64,000 nt of DNA from Calothrix membranacea FACHB-236 (GTDB lineage: Bacteria; Cyanobacteriota; Cyanobacteriia; Cyanobacteriales; Nostocaceae), in contig NZ_JACJPX010000039.1 in NCBI RefSeq assembly GCF_014696315.1, forward strand, positions 17,560 through 81,559, given 5' to 3'. A program made the translations under genes and the position numbers. The notes beneath the pieces were generated by a model. The model saw nothing but the letters and a program-made list of their open reading frames with translations, did not search any database and was not told where the DNA came from. Shown in pieces: positions 55,065 to 63,965 of the stretch (position 1 is the first letter of the stretch; every line of letters begins with the position of its first letter).

Positions 55065-55281
55065 ATGTAAATGGTAGCCTAAAAAATAATTAAAAACAAA
55101 AACATAAATTTAAATAGTAAATCGATTTAAATTCAAGTTTTTCTCTAATAGAGTCTAATATGCATAGATTGTTTCTAGATGTGATGTAGGGTGAGTTAAG
55201 GTAGATGCGATCGCCTGTCAGCAACCCCAAGCACCCTACATTAAAAGGGATAGTTGATTGTGTAGTATTGGCTACAGATGG

Positions 55282-56403
55282 TTAGTCATTCAATGCATCT
55301 CGCCATTTATCTCGATTGTCTTTGATTTCTACATCACGAAGCGATCGCGCTGGTTGCCAAGTTCCCCAAGACAGTGCTGTTTGCCTTTCTAGGTGGTTGA
55401 CAAACTGCATGATTGGCTGATCTGTTTTGAGTGGAGTTTTTAAATCAAACTTAATTGTCTCAAAAATCTGAGAATCGCCCTTGAAAAAATCCTGACCCAA
55501 AATGTTAACTAGCCATAGTGCAAAATGATTAAATAACCAACCAAAAATTCCTTTACGTTTTTGCATCATTAATATCGTTCTCCCTTCACCTTTTCCCCCG
55601 TCAAGTAGGCGTAAGGTAAACATAATATACAAGTGCAAAAAATCGGGGCCAATTGTAACTATGCTGGTGCTACCGTACCAATAGCAAATACTATAGGTAA
55701 TGGCATTTTTGTAGAAAGGACGAATCAGCTTGATTAGCCAGGAATCTTCGTGACCTCTTGTAGTATTGCTAAAAGTAATAGCATTTTGATTGAGTTCTTC
55801 TTTTTCAAAAACTATTTCTAATGGTAGCTTGTGAACTGTATTGAAATGTTGGGTATCAATGGAATTAATTATCACTACGTTGGGATGACATTTAGCTACA
55901 AAGTGACACACCATTGCAACATTACAATCTTTATGTTCTAACTCAGGAATAAAAGGTAGAGGCTGTAGCGGGATTTCTCCAGTCCAAACCCAAATCATGC
56001 CGTATTTTTCGGCGGTAGGCCAAGCATTTAACTTTATAGGAAGTGCTTCCTCTAAACAAGGTATATCAACACAAAATCCTTCACGATCAAACTTCCAATG
56101 GTGGAAAAAACAGCGCAGTTCATTACCTTCTACTTTACCTTCAGCTAAATGAGCGCCCAAATGAGGACAATAGGCATCAAAGGTAATTGCTTTTTTGTCT
56201 TTTCCTCGATAAATTACTAGTTCTCTGCCTAATAAAGTGATAGCTTTTACTTCACCTACCCGCAGATGATGAGAAGGAATTGCCCAATACCACCCCTCTA
56301 TAAAACGTTCTGGGTTATTGAAAGTTTTAGACTTACGCTTTGAGTTAACATTCTGCGAGTTAAAGTTCATTTTTAAGATTTCACTGACAGTGAAGGTCTG
56401 CAT
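55282..56403 (-). CDS. Rieske-type ring-hydroxylating oxygenase
   Basis: A 373-residue oxygenase alpha-type protein. The Rieske cluster ligands are Cys79 and His81 (CPHLGAHLAEG) and Cys98 and His101 (CFFHHW). The mononuclear iron site is marked by NSIDTQHFNTVH (Asp183, His186, His191). Members add oxygen to or demethylate aromatic or tetrapyrrole rings using a reductase partner, not encoded here. It lacks the C-terminal CxxC of pheophorbide a oxygenase, so a chlorophyll-degradation role is not supported. A later ATG at codon 12 is an alternative start. Confidence 0.85.
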   Translation of the reverse strand: MQTFTVSEILKMNFNSQNVNSKRKSKTFNNPERFIEGWYWAIPSHHLRVGEVKAITLLGRELVIYRGKDKKAITFDAYCPHLGAHLAEGKVEGNELRCFFHHWKFDREGFCVDIPCLEEALPIKLNAWPTAEKYGMIWVWTGEIPLQPLPFIPELEHKDCNVAMVCHFVAKCHPNVVIINSIDTQHFNTVHKLPLEIVFEKEELNQNAITFSNTTRGHEDSWLIKLIRPFYKNAITYSICYWYGSTSIVTIGPDFLHLYIMFTLRLLDGGKGEGRTILMMQKRKGIFGWLFNHFALWLVNILGQDFFKGDSQIFETIKFDLKTPLKTDQPIMQFVNHLERQTALSWGTWQPARSLRDVEIKDNRDKWRDALND

Positions 56404-56833
56404 TATATAGTTCCTAATTCGGCAGCTATAAAAATGTAATCAGAGTTACTCTCAGCATTTCCTCACAAAATAAACTTTATTTTTTATCAGCTTAGTGAAG
56501 ACATATATTGCATTTTAGATACCAGCATAAAATATCTAGGGTGATATAAGCTTCTTTCTTAAACTAGTTGAAAAATAGTTGCGTACACTTCAAATAAAAA
56601 CGGTGTCTGTTATTTCTTGAAAATTTCAGTAAGCTTAAATTATTAACTGACACAGAAGAGAAAAAATAATGTTTACCTCAATACAAATCAATATATTAGG
56701 TATTAATTACCAACCAGCCTTAACACTTTTATAGATAATAGAAATACACATAGGGTACTTTAAACAAAAGCTTTTGGTGCTTTATTTACTTGCGCGAGAT
56801 TTAGATACCCGAATTTTTACAAAAGTTGGCACT

Positions 56834-56889
56834 GATGCGTTACGCTATCGCTAACGCATCCTACGTGAACTTCAAAAATCAAATATGAG
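56834..56889. repeat. Dispersed repeat R3 with extension
   Basis: GATGCGTTACGCTATCGCTA and then ACGCATCCTAC is an inverse copy of 16713-16744. The following GTGAACTTCAAAAATCAAAT is shared with 63801 onward at nearly every base, so the element is at least 55 bp long. Confidence 0.7.
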
Positions 56890-56917
56890 TCTTATATATC
56901 TACAGAATATGAAAAGC

Positions 56918-56950
56918 AGAGGTTAAAGTATCAACTTTAACCTCTTTTTT
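56918..56950 (+). terminator. Strong hairpin with T-run
   Basis: AGAGGTTAAAGT-ATCA-ACTTTAACCTCT has a perfect 12-bp stem followed on the plus strand by TTTTT. No plus-strand gene precedes it. On the minus strand it lies 63 bp after the copper-chaperone stop and is followed by TGCTTTTC, so it may end that operon. The rest of 56404-57012 contains only R3 and AT-rich DNA. Confidence 0.7.
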
Positions 56951-57012
56951 CCCTAAAAAACTTTACATAATTCTGTTGAAGTGTGCTTAATTCAGCATTT
57001 CCAAACAATTAA

Positions 57013-57207
57013 TTATGCTGCTGGATAGCCAGCAGCTGCTAATGCTTCTTTAATTGCTGTTTCTGAAGCTTGAGTCTCTATACTCACAAGCTTAGTTTTA
57101 GGATCTGCTTGAATATTAGCATTGGCATCGATGGCTTTGAGTGCATTAGTAATATTGTTTGCACAAGCAGAACAAGCCATGTTGGGAACATTGAGTTGAA
57201 GTGTCAT
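57013..57207 (-). CDS. CopZ-like heavy-metal-associated (HMA) copper chaperone
   Basis: A 64-residue HMA-domain protein. The metal site is NMACSACANNIT (Cys12, Cys15), a CxxC that binds Cu(I). Its size fits a free chaperone that hands copper to ATPases. It starts 28 bp after the DUF305 gene on the same strand and is probably in one operon with it under the MerR-type promoter at 58.0 kb. Confidence 0.88.
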   Translation of the reverse strand: MTLQLNVPNMACSACANNITNALKAIDANANIQADPKTKLVSIETQASETAIKEALAAAGYPAA

Positions 57208-57235
57208 AAGTTTAAAATGTTGAAGGAAAAATTAA

Positions 57236-57889
57236 TCAAGACCAGGTTTGATACCATTGCTGCATTTGCTGAATTTCAGCAGTTTGCGATTTGATGATAG
57301 CTTGAGCGAGGTCACGAATTTGTGTATGGTTAGCACGATCGCCAACCATCTGTGCCATCATTACAGCTGATTGATGGTGGGGTATCATTTGACGAACAAA
57401 TTCTTTGTCAAAGTCGGAAGTATTTTTTAATGAATCTATACTTATATGCATACCCATCATGGGTGAATGCACAGGCATTCTTGACATCCCTTGACCTTGA
57501 GCGTGACGCATTCCCATAGTAGTTGAATTCGTAGGAACTTCAACGCCATACCATTGTTTATACCAAGCTTTCATCTGCTCAATTTCCTGAGTCTGGTCTG
57601 TTTTCATGGCAGCTGCTAATTTTTTAATCTCAGGATTTTTAGCTTTTTGCAAAGCTAAATCTGCCATTTCCACCGCTTGTTGATGGTGAGGAATCATCAT
57701 TTCGATAAAATGTTTATCTATTTCCTGTCTACCAACCATCTGATGTGGCATAGTCTTTGTCACACAGGATGCAGCAGGTTGTAACTGACGATTTTGTTCT
57801 GCTCTACTGCTAGAGGTTACTGATAAGGCTGTAATAGTACTACCTGCAAGTAAACCTACAAGTCCATAGATGACTGATTTACTCATCAT
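57236..57889 (-). CDS. DUF305 copper-binding protein (CopM-like)
   Basis: A 217-residue exported protein. An N-terminal hydrophobic segment (about 5-25) is a signal or anchor. Two DUF305 repeats follow, with FIEMMIPHHQQAVEM and VRQMIPHHQSAVMM; their Met and His residues suit Cu(I) binding, and HAQGQGMSRMPVHSPMMGMH between them adds more. It resembles CopM of Synechocystis, which binds copper outside the cytoplasm. AAGGAG lies upstream of the ATG. The promoter has a MerR-type layout. Confidence 0.85.
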   Translation of the reverse strand: MMSKSVIYGLVGLLAGSTITALSVTSSSRAEQNRQLQPAASCVTKTMPHQMVGRQEIDKHFIEMMIPHHQQAVEMADLALQKAKNPEIKKLAAAMKTDQTQEIEQMKAWYKQWYGVEVPTNSTTMGMRHAQGQGMSRMPVHSPMMGMHISIDSLKNTSDFDKEFVRQMIPHHQSAVMMAQMVGDRANHTQIRDLAQAIIKSQTAEIQQMQQWYQTWS

Positions 57890-58004
57890 AGTTTTGCTCC
57901 TTTTTTTTCAAAGGAACGATCGCTTACTGTTGAGGCTAATCTCTGAAAATCATGATCTATTTTTCTAAAATGAATGATTTTTGCTTAAGATTCACCTTGG
58001 CTTT

Positions 58005-58036
58005 ATCCTAAACTCTCTAGCCAGGTGGAGAGTCTA
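58005..58036 (-). promoter_or_regulatory. MerR-family operator/promoter of the copper operon
   Basis: On the minus strand TAGACT (-35, plus 58031-58036) and TAGGAT (-10, plus 58005-58010) are 20 bp apart, or 19 bp if the -10 is TTAGGA. The over-long spacer holds a dyad, ACTCTC with GAGAGT (58012-58033). This layout is the hallmark of promoters bent into shape by MerR-type metal sensors such as CueR. It lies about 115 bp before the DUF305 ATG. Confidence 0.6.
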
Positions 58037-58073
58037 GCCCTTTTACAAGTTTTTTGTCAAAGTTGATATTTGT

Positions 58074-59330
58074 TTACAAAACATCTATCGCTTCTGTTAC
58101 CAAAGTTGCTAATTTTTGCGCTGCGCCTGCTTCACCCCGGACATTGCGTAGCTTGAGTTGCATTTGCTCTAATTTTTCGGGATTAGTTAATAAATCTAAT
58201 ACCATTTCTCCAATTTCTGGCGCTTGGAGGTGTCCCACGAGTTCAGGTACTATTTCTGACTGAGCCCAAATATTTGGCCAGGCTAATAAACCTTTGCGTC
58301 TGAGAAACAGCCAATTGATAACTTTGGCAAAGGTGGAACCTAATCCTGGTAAATTTGCTAGCAAACCTGGTAAACCATCCCAAGAACGCATCGCATCAAG
58401 CTGTTGAGTAGGGAGTAAAACAATCATTGGCACAGCTAAAGCACCGAGTTCGGCTGTATTTGCGCCTACGGTCGTTAAACAAATACGGCATTGAGATAAT
58501 AATTTATAGGCTGGCGTTTCTTGCCAAAGTTCTACAGTTAAGCCGTTGTGTGTTTTAAGGATGGGATGCTGTTGGTTGTCTTCTGGGACGATTAAGGAAG
58601 CACCAGAGAAGCCAAAAGTTTCTACAAAAGGATTTTTTTGAGAATCAGCAAAACTAGCTAAAGTTTGTAAATCTAAAGTTGGCGCTACGGGAATGACAAA
58701 CTTAGTTTGGGGCCTTTTAGTGTGGATGTATTCTGCGATCGCTAATGTTAATGGTACTCCTTGGGCTAACTTTGCGGCTTTTGACCCTGGTAATAAACCA
58801 ATGATTTCACTGCTGAGTTCTGAGTCTTGAGTGTGAAGTGAACTCTGCGCTTCTAACATCAAATCACCCACAACAGTAAATTTGTGAGCATATTTCTGAG
58901 GAACACGTTCAGCAAGTTTCGGTGTCATCACACCAAAGCGATCGATGAAGCTGTACCAACGAGCATCCCATTCAGCGTAAATTACTGTCTTGTAACCGAG
59001 TTTTTTACCGATGACAACGGGAAAAAATTGATCGCCACCGAGAAAAACTACAACTCCGCGACTTCTCCAATCCCAATTATCAACAGTTTTTCCCCAGAGT
59101 AAAAATTGCCAAAAATGCTCTGCTCCCTGAACTCTATCAACTTCTGGGTAAGAAAGAGCGATCGCAACTTCTTTCCCACTAGCATTAGGACAAGGGGATA
59201 AAATTACAGAAATCCTTACAGTAGAGCGATCGTTACCCAGTTGTTCCCGCAATGCTTTCACTACTGGACGTACCCAAGTTGTTACTTCCCCTGGGCCATT
59301 GGAGAGAATCAGAATATCTACTGGAGTCAT
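58074..59330 (-). CDS. LpxB-like glycosyltransferase-fold protein (lipid-A-disaccharide-synthase related)
   Basis: A 418-residue GT-B-fold protein: PVDILILSNGPGEVTTWVRPV at the start, VVFLGGDQFFPVVIGKKLG, GVMTPKLAERVP and later LTTVGANTAELGALAVPMIVLLPTQQLD. It is related to lipid-A disaccharide synthase, but the family in cyanobacteria is a distinct branch and the true donor and acceptor are unknown. No lpx genes are near. Starts with ATG and appears intact. Confidence 0.75.
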   Translation of the reverse strand: MTPVDILILSNGPGEVTTWVRPVVKALREQLGNDRSTVRISVILSPCPNASGKEVAIALSYPEVDRVQGAEHFWQFLLWGKTVDNWDWRSRGVVVFLGGDQFFPVVIGKKLGYKTVIYAEWDARWYSFIDRFGVMTPKLAERVPQKYAHKFTVVGDLMLEAQSSLHTQDSELSSEIIGLLPGSKAAKLAQGVPLTLAIAEYIHTKRPQTKFVIPVAPTLDLQTLASFADSQKNPFVETFGFSGASLIVPEDNQQHPILKTHNGLTVELWQETPAYKLLSQCRICLTTVGANTAELGALAVPMIVLLPTQQLDAMRSWDGLPGLLANLPGLGSTFAKVINWLFLRRKGLLAWPNIWAQSEIVPELVGHLQAPEIGEMVLDLLTNPEKLEQMQLKLRNVRGEAGAAQKLATLVTEAIDVL

Positions 59331-59447
59331 GAGTTAATGGTGTACAGTGGAAAGCTATTAGTTAAGAGGAAAAAATTAAGTAATTCGTTCCTCAGCTATG
59401 AAGGCACGATACTACTGATATAATTGCAGACTTTGCTGAGTGATATT

Positions 59448-59630
59448 ATGCGCGAATCTGTTATTTACCAAGATATTTTACAAGAAGGTATTGAGCAAAA
59501 AGCCCAAGAGATTGCCAGAAATATGCTCAATGAGGGAATGGCGATCGCATTAATTGCTCGTGTTACTGGTTTAACGGTTGAGCAAGTTGAACAATTACAG
59601 GCTCAAACGGACGATAATCAACCTGCGTGA
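59448..59630 (+). pseudogene. C-terminal remnant of a Rpn/PD-(D/E)XK nuclease-like protein
   Basis: A 60-residue frame, MRESVIYQDILQEGIEQKAQ, then EIARNMLNEGMAIALIARVTGLTVEQVEQLQ. This is the usual tail of cyanobacterial Rpn-family putative transposase/nucleases; the N-terminal nuclease domain is missing. An in-frame start at 59424 adds eight residues. It may be a decayed gene, or a small protein in its own right. Confidence 0.6.
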
Positions 59631-59655
59631 TATTGTGCGATCGCTTATTTTTAGC

Positions 59656-60723
59656 TTAATCCTGCTGTGTATTTATCAGCAAATCAGTCAATGCTTGCAC
59701 CAAGGTTTGGTTTTGCTCATCAGTACCAATGGTGATGCGTAATTTATCATCCAATCCCGGTTGTTTGAAGTAGCGAATTAAAATTTTCTGTTCCTTAAGT
59801 TTTTGATAGAGGTATTCTGCATTTCCCTGGGGAGGCTGGACTAGTAAAAAATTTGTTTGGGATTCCCAAACTAGAAAACCTAATTTTTTCAAGTCTGATG
59901 CTAGCTGATTTCTTGAAGCTTTAATCTTGGCGACACAAGCATTTTTATAGGCTTGGTCGGTGATAGCAGCTGTCGCCACAGCACAGGCGATCGCATCAAT
60001 GTTATAACTATCTTTGACTTTAAATAATCCATCCAATAACTTGGGATTTGCTATACCAAAACCTAAGCGCAATCCTGCTAAAGAATACCCTTTAGAAAGG
60101 GTGCGAATAATTATTACATTGTCATATTCCTGTACTAAATCTAAAGCATTTTCTTCAGTAAAATCTACATAGGCTTCATCAATTACTAAAATCCCAGATA
60201 ATTGACTGGCTAATTTTCGCAGATCTTCATTTGGAACTACATGACCTGATGGACTATTAGGAGATGCAATAAATGTGACTGAACCATCAGCAGCAATTAA
60301 TTCTTTTAAAGGCAAACTGTAATCTTCTGGGTAAGGAATCTCTAAAATATCTGCTGCTTGCATCTCAACTAATGTGCGATATAACACATAAGTTGGCATA
60401 GGATAAACTACCTTGCGTCCTGGTTCAGTACAGGCGCGAATAATGATGCTTAAAATTTCATCACTGCCATTACCAACGATAATCCAATTGCTAGGAATGC
60501 CTAAAACTTTACTAGCAGCTTGGCGAAACTCTCCCCCAAATGGTTCAGGATATCGTCGCAACCATTCACCATCAATATTCCGCAGTACTTCTAATGCTGT
60601 GGGTGAGGGTGGATAAGGGTTTTCGTTGCTGTTGAGTTTTATAATTTGTGTCCCCCGTGGCGGCTGTTCGCCAGGGACATAGCTAGCCATTGCATCAACA
60701 TTGGAACGGAAATATTTCGTCAT
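59656..60723 (-). CDS. hisC: Histidinol-phosphate aminotransferase
   Basis: A 355-residue fold-type I PLP enzyme. The opening has LNSNENPYPPSPTALEVL; the PLP lysine is in IIRTLSKGYSLAGLRLGFG; NPNSPSGHVVP-like wording (SPNSPSGH) lies near residue 155. It transfers an amino group from glutamate to imidazole acetol phosphate in histidine synthesis. Some relatives in this family also act on aromatic amino acids. Length is normal. It ends 25 bp from the convergent remnant gene. Confidence 0.9.
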   Translation of the reverse strand: MTKYFRSNVDAMASYVPGEQPPRGTQIIKLNSNENPYPPSPTALEVLRNIDGEWLRRYPEPFGGEFRQAASKVLGIPSNWIIVGNGSDEILSIIIRACTEPGRKVVYPMPTYVLYRTLVEMQAADILEIPYPEDYSLPLKELIAADGSVTFIASPNSPSGHVVPNEDLRKLASQLSGILVIDEAYVDFTEENALDLVQEYDNVIIIRTLSKGYSLAGLRLGFGIANPKLLDGLFKVKDSYNIDAIACAVATAAITDQAYKNACVAKIKASRNQLASDLKKLGFLVWESQTNFLLVQPPQGNAEYLYQKLKEQKILIRYFKQPGLDDKLRITIGTDEQNQTLVQALTDLLINTQQD

Positions 60724-60989
60724 AGCCTAGGGATTGTGGAACAACAGGTTGTCAATAAATTTTAGATTTGGGATTTTAAATTTCCTAAGTCTCGAATCCA
60801 AATTTACTATTTAAAAATTCTGTGATTTATGCCAACCTACAATTTCTAACAATATCGTTTTTTGGGAAACGCGATCTAGACAAATACAATGATGAGTGTG
60901 GCGCATGGTTTCCGTTGCACCCTGCTTCTGCGGTACACTGTAAACTTTGCTATTGAGGAATTAAGAATTACAGATAAATAGAAAGGAAA

Positions 60990-61013
60990 AGAAGCTACTA
61001 ATCAGTAGCTTCT
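60990..61013 (-). terminator. Hairpin with minus-strand U-tract, no gene upstream
   Basis: AGAAGCTACT-AATC-AGTAGCTTCT is a perfect 10-bp stem. Reading the minus strand it is followed by TTTCCTTTC. No minus-strand gene lies between it and 61.28 kb, so it may end an unseen short RNA. The rest of 60724-61279 has a further stem GTTACTACG/CGTAGTAAC near 61132-61165. Confidence 0.45.
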
Positions 61014-61228
61014 GGGAGTATAAGGAACATGAACACTAATTACTGTTGACTTATCTGTTGCCTTGAGGTTACCTATAGTTGCGAATAGAATGGAGGATGG
61101 AAAACCTTAAGCTTTCAGAGGCAAATTTATAGTTACTACGCTTCTGTTGCTACTACGTAGTAACCCCTTTCATCTCAAATGGTAGATTCAAGTTATTATT
61201 TAAGCTTGTCTGTCGAGAAAAAGATTCA

Positions 61229-61262
61229 GACAAAAGTCATGAATTTACCCATGACTTTTGTC
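61229..61262 (+). promoter_or_regulatory. 13-bp hairpin just upstream of lipoprotein start
   Basis: GACAAAAGTCATG and CATGACTTTTGTC are exact inverse complements around AATTTACC. The stem ends 17 bp before the ATG at 61280. It could be an operator or an RNA structure controlling translation. Confidence 0.5.
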
Positions 61263-61279
61263 ATATTTTGAATATAAAT

Positions 61280-62239
61280 ATGAAAGTTACTATATTTTAT
61301 AAGGCATCATTATCTAAATTTCTGATTATAGCTTTTACTTTCAGTACCACTCTTAGCAGTTGTACGCCAGAAAAAAGAACAATGTTGCGATTAACTGCAG
61401 AGACTTTTCGTAATCAGGCGGTTGATGCGATCGCATCTGTGAAAAAAATCTACCAACTGAACGAATTACCTCTAGATGCTGAGATTTCTCGTGATTTTGT
61501 AGTTGAGCAATTACTTAGCGATCGCAGAATTAATTTTGGCGATCCCAGAGAGGTAGATAAAATTATTACGGGAGAAAATCAATCAAATAATCAGCCATCA
61601 GATTTAGAGCGAGAACTTGATGCTTTGCAATCAGAATATGACACAGCTATAGAGATTTTTAACAATTTAGAAACAATCGACTACGGCAGTGCCAAAATAG
61701 TAGCTAAAACTGCCCAACCAGCGCGATGTTTAACAGTTAAAATGCTACTTTTAGCTAAACAAATTCAGCAAAAGCCACCAAAACCCAATAATCCGCAACG
61801 GGTACTAATTGGTTTAAAACTACAGCAGCTACAGAGAAAGTACAATAATCCTAATACATATTCCCAATTAGGGACAGACGAAATTAAGCGTCAAGTTGCT
61901 GAACAAATCGATGCTTGGTTAAAAGTAAATGCTACTGAACAGCAAATACTCAATGAATCGATATCTAGGCTGTTAATAGCAGCTGATACAGGTAGAAAAC
62001 TTTCAAAACTTATTGATGAATACCCTTCTTTGAGTTTTGAAGCGATCGCAACTCGAATTACTAAAATTGTTGGGGTAGCAACCAATGTCACTGGTAGAGA
62101 CTATAGTTCAGTTTTATCGAGGATTAATAGTATCGAACAATCAATAAATGAAGATAAAACTTTGCAAGAGTTTTTCCAAGAAGTATCTCAGATAAATTTA
62201 CGTTCGCAACCTTTAAAATCTCAATTATGCCGAAATTAA
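61280..62239 (+). CDS. Lipoprotein of unknown function
   Basis: A 319-residue protein with a lipoprotein signal: positive start, hydrophobic core FLIIAFTFSTT, lipobox LSSC. The mature part is helical, charged and rich in Gln and Asn, with no recognised domain (DLERELDALQSEYDTAIEIF, GLKLQQLQRKYNN). ATG 61280 is preferred over TTG 61268. The coiled-coil gene follows 17 bp after its stop, so the two probably form an operon. Confidence 0.65.
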   Translation: MKVTIFYKASLSKFLIIAFTFSTTLSSCTPEKRTMLRLTAETFRNQAVDAIASVKKIYQLNELPLDAEISRDFVVEQLLSDRRINFGDPREVDKIITGENQSNNQPSDLERELDALQSEYDTAIEIFNNLETIDYGSAKIVAKTAQPARCLTVKMLLLAKQIQQKPPKPNNPQRVLIGLKLQQLQRKYNNPNTYSQLGTDEIKRQVAEQIDAWLKVNATEQQILNESISRLLIAADTGRKLSKLIDEYPSLSFEAIATRITKIVGVATNVTGRDYSSVLSRINSIEQSINEDKTLQEFFQEVSQINLRSQPLKSQLCRN

Positions 62240-62256
62240 TAAACAATTAATAAAAT

Positions 62257-62682
62257 ATGAGTAATCTAGAGAATTTTGATGATTCTGTAATTACAGAAAG
62301 TAATGATATTTTAGAAAAATTGCGAGATATAATTTTGCAATTAAAAGCAGTTCCCAACAATCATCTAGATGTGTCACATCTAGATAACATAGAGCAAGAT
62401 TTACAAAATCTTCTGCCGCAGCTTCAATTTGCACTCTTAAACGCTCAAGTAGAAAAAAATTGGGAACAAGTAAATAAGTTAAGAGAAGCAGTCCGAGAAT
62501 GCAAAGATACACTCAATAGTGTTAGAGCCGCAATTATTAGAGCGACAATTATCGGTATTAATCCGACAAATATTGCTGAAATGCAAAAAATATTACAAGA
62601 AATTAAGTCTAACTCGAAAACTAAATCGCAGGTAGAATATATTGTTTATGTACTTCGCTTTATGCGTAAGTTATTTTTGTAA
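62257..62682 (+). CDS. Small helical/coiled-coil protein
   Basis: A 141-residue protein predicted to be almost all helix: DILEKLRDIILQLKAVPN, IEQDLQNLLPQLQFALLNAQVEKNWEQVNKLREAV. It lacks a signal peptide and any family I know. It follows the lipoprotein gene by 17 bp. The pair might form a membrane-tethered complex, which is an inference from position. Confidence 0.6.
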   Translation: MSNLENFDDSVITESNDILEKLRDIILQLKAVPNNHLDVSHLDNIEQDLQNLLPQLQFALLNAQVEKNWEQVNKLREAVRECKDTLNSVRAAIIRATIIGINPTNIAEMQKILQEIKSNSKTKSQVEYIVYVLRFMRKLFL

Positions 62683-62822
62683 TAGCGAGAAAATATTATG
62701 TAAAGTTAAATGTAAAATTATGCATCTTGCTTCTTGCCATGCAGGTTTCAATATGAAAGAATAAAAACCAGATTTAACTCATTATCTCAGATAAACTCTA
62801 CGCCCTCAGCATTTTATCGCAA

Positions 62823-63629
62823 GTGAAATTACTGAACAGAAAATGGCGTAAACTAATTTTGGGCTTAAGTTGCCTGTTACTCATAATTGCTTGTCATGGA
62901 TTGCAACCTACAAGCACCACAAGTCCGAAGTTAGAATTAAAAACTCTGAAAGTGGCTACAGACCCTACATTTGTACCATTTGAAATGAAAAATTCAAATG
63001 GGAATTTGGAAGGCTTTGACATTGATTTGATGAATGCGATCGCACAGGTAGTCGGTTTACAAGTTCAATGGGAAAGCCTACCTTTTGACGGGATGATATC
63101 CACTTTGCAAGCCAAAAGAGTAGATGCAGCTATTAACGGAATTACAATTACTGCGGAACGTCTGAAAACCATTGACTTTTCCCGACCTTATTTTAAAGCT
63201 GGGTTAGCGATCGCAGTTCGAGAAAACAACCAAGATATCAAAGACTTAAACAGCCTCAAAGGTAAAAAAATTGGCGTACAAATTGGCTCAACGGGTGCAG
63301 ATTTCGCTAAAACAATCCCCAATGCCTACATTAGTACATATAACTCTGGCCCTGATTTTTTCCAAGACTTACTTAATGGTAATGTTGATGCGGTAGTTGG
63401 CGATGCCTTTGCGACTTTGTATGCAATTAAAAACGGTAATCTCAAAGGTATTAAAGTAGTTACCAATTTACTTACAGAGGAATACTACGGGATTGCTACA
63501 CCTAAAAATTCTCCTTATTTAGCAACAATTAATCAAGGTATAAGTATTTTGTTATCTAATGGCACTTATCAGCAAATTTATCAAAAATGGTTTAATATCC
63601 AGCCGCCGCAATTACCAGAAAAAGTATAG
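62823..63629 (+). CDS. Amino-acid-type ABC transporter solute-binding lipoprotein
   Basis: A 268-residue family 3 solute-binding protein with a GTG start. The lipobox is LIIAC. The binding domain shows LKVATDPTFVPFEMKNSNGNLEGFDIDLMNAIAQ-type wording (read in two parts, FVPFEM and GFDIDLMNAIAQVVGL), AAINGITITAERLKTIDFSRPYF and GKKIGVQIGSTGADFAK. It should catch a polar amino acid or similar in the periplasm. No permease or ATPase gene follows in the window, so it may be an orphan or work with a transporter encoded elsewhere. Confidence 0.9.
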   Translation: MKLLNRKWRKLILGLSCLLLIIACHGLQPTSTTSPKLELKTLKVATDPTFVPFEMKNSNGNLEGFDIDLMNAIAQVVGLQVQWESLPFDGMISTLQAKRVDAAINGITITAERLKTIDFSRPYFKAGLAIAVRENNQDIKDLNSLKGKKIGVQIGSTGADFAKTIPNAYISTYNSGPDFFQDLLNGNVDAVVGDAFATLYAIKNGNLKGIKVVTNLLTEEYYGIATPKNSPYLATINQGISILLSNGTYQQIYQKWFNIQPPQLPEKV

Positions 63630-63664
63630 GAATCCGATTTAAATTTAACAAAATATATTTATAT

Positions 63665-63825
63665 GTAGGATGTGTTAGGCGTAAGCCGTAACATATCAAA
63701 AATGCTTAATTGCAGTTATATAAAAATCCTAGTTAATTTCTGAAAAAATATCAAAAAAGCTTTGGTAATGATGCGTTACGCTATCGCTAAAGCATCCTAC
63801 GTGAACCTCAAAAATCAAATATGAG
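63665..63825. repeat. Repeats R4 and R5
   Basis: 63665-63697 (GTAGGATGTGTTAGGCGTAA) resembles R1, and 63770-63825 matches R3 with its extension GTGAACCTCAAAAATCAAAT. A degraded palindrome of the P1 type (GGGGCAAGGCAATGCCC) lies at 63871-63887. These fill most of the gap 63630-63965. Confidence 0.6.
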
Positions 63826-63965
63826 ATGGGTATGTAATATCAATTTGAAAAAAGAATGCTACAGATTGTAGGGGCAAGGCAATGCCCATTGGTGTCAAGT
63901 TAAGCTAAAAGGAAGCATAAGATGTAATCTTAGAATATCAATTCTGATGTTCTAAGTGATACATC

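Noticed and set aside
9254..56403. RCCR-like gene and Rieske oxygenase as a plant-type chlorophyll breakdown pair
   Set aside because: They are more than 45 kb apart, and the Rieske protein lacks the C-terminal CxxC of pheophorbide a oxygenase.
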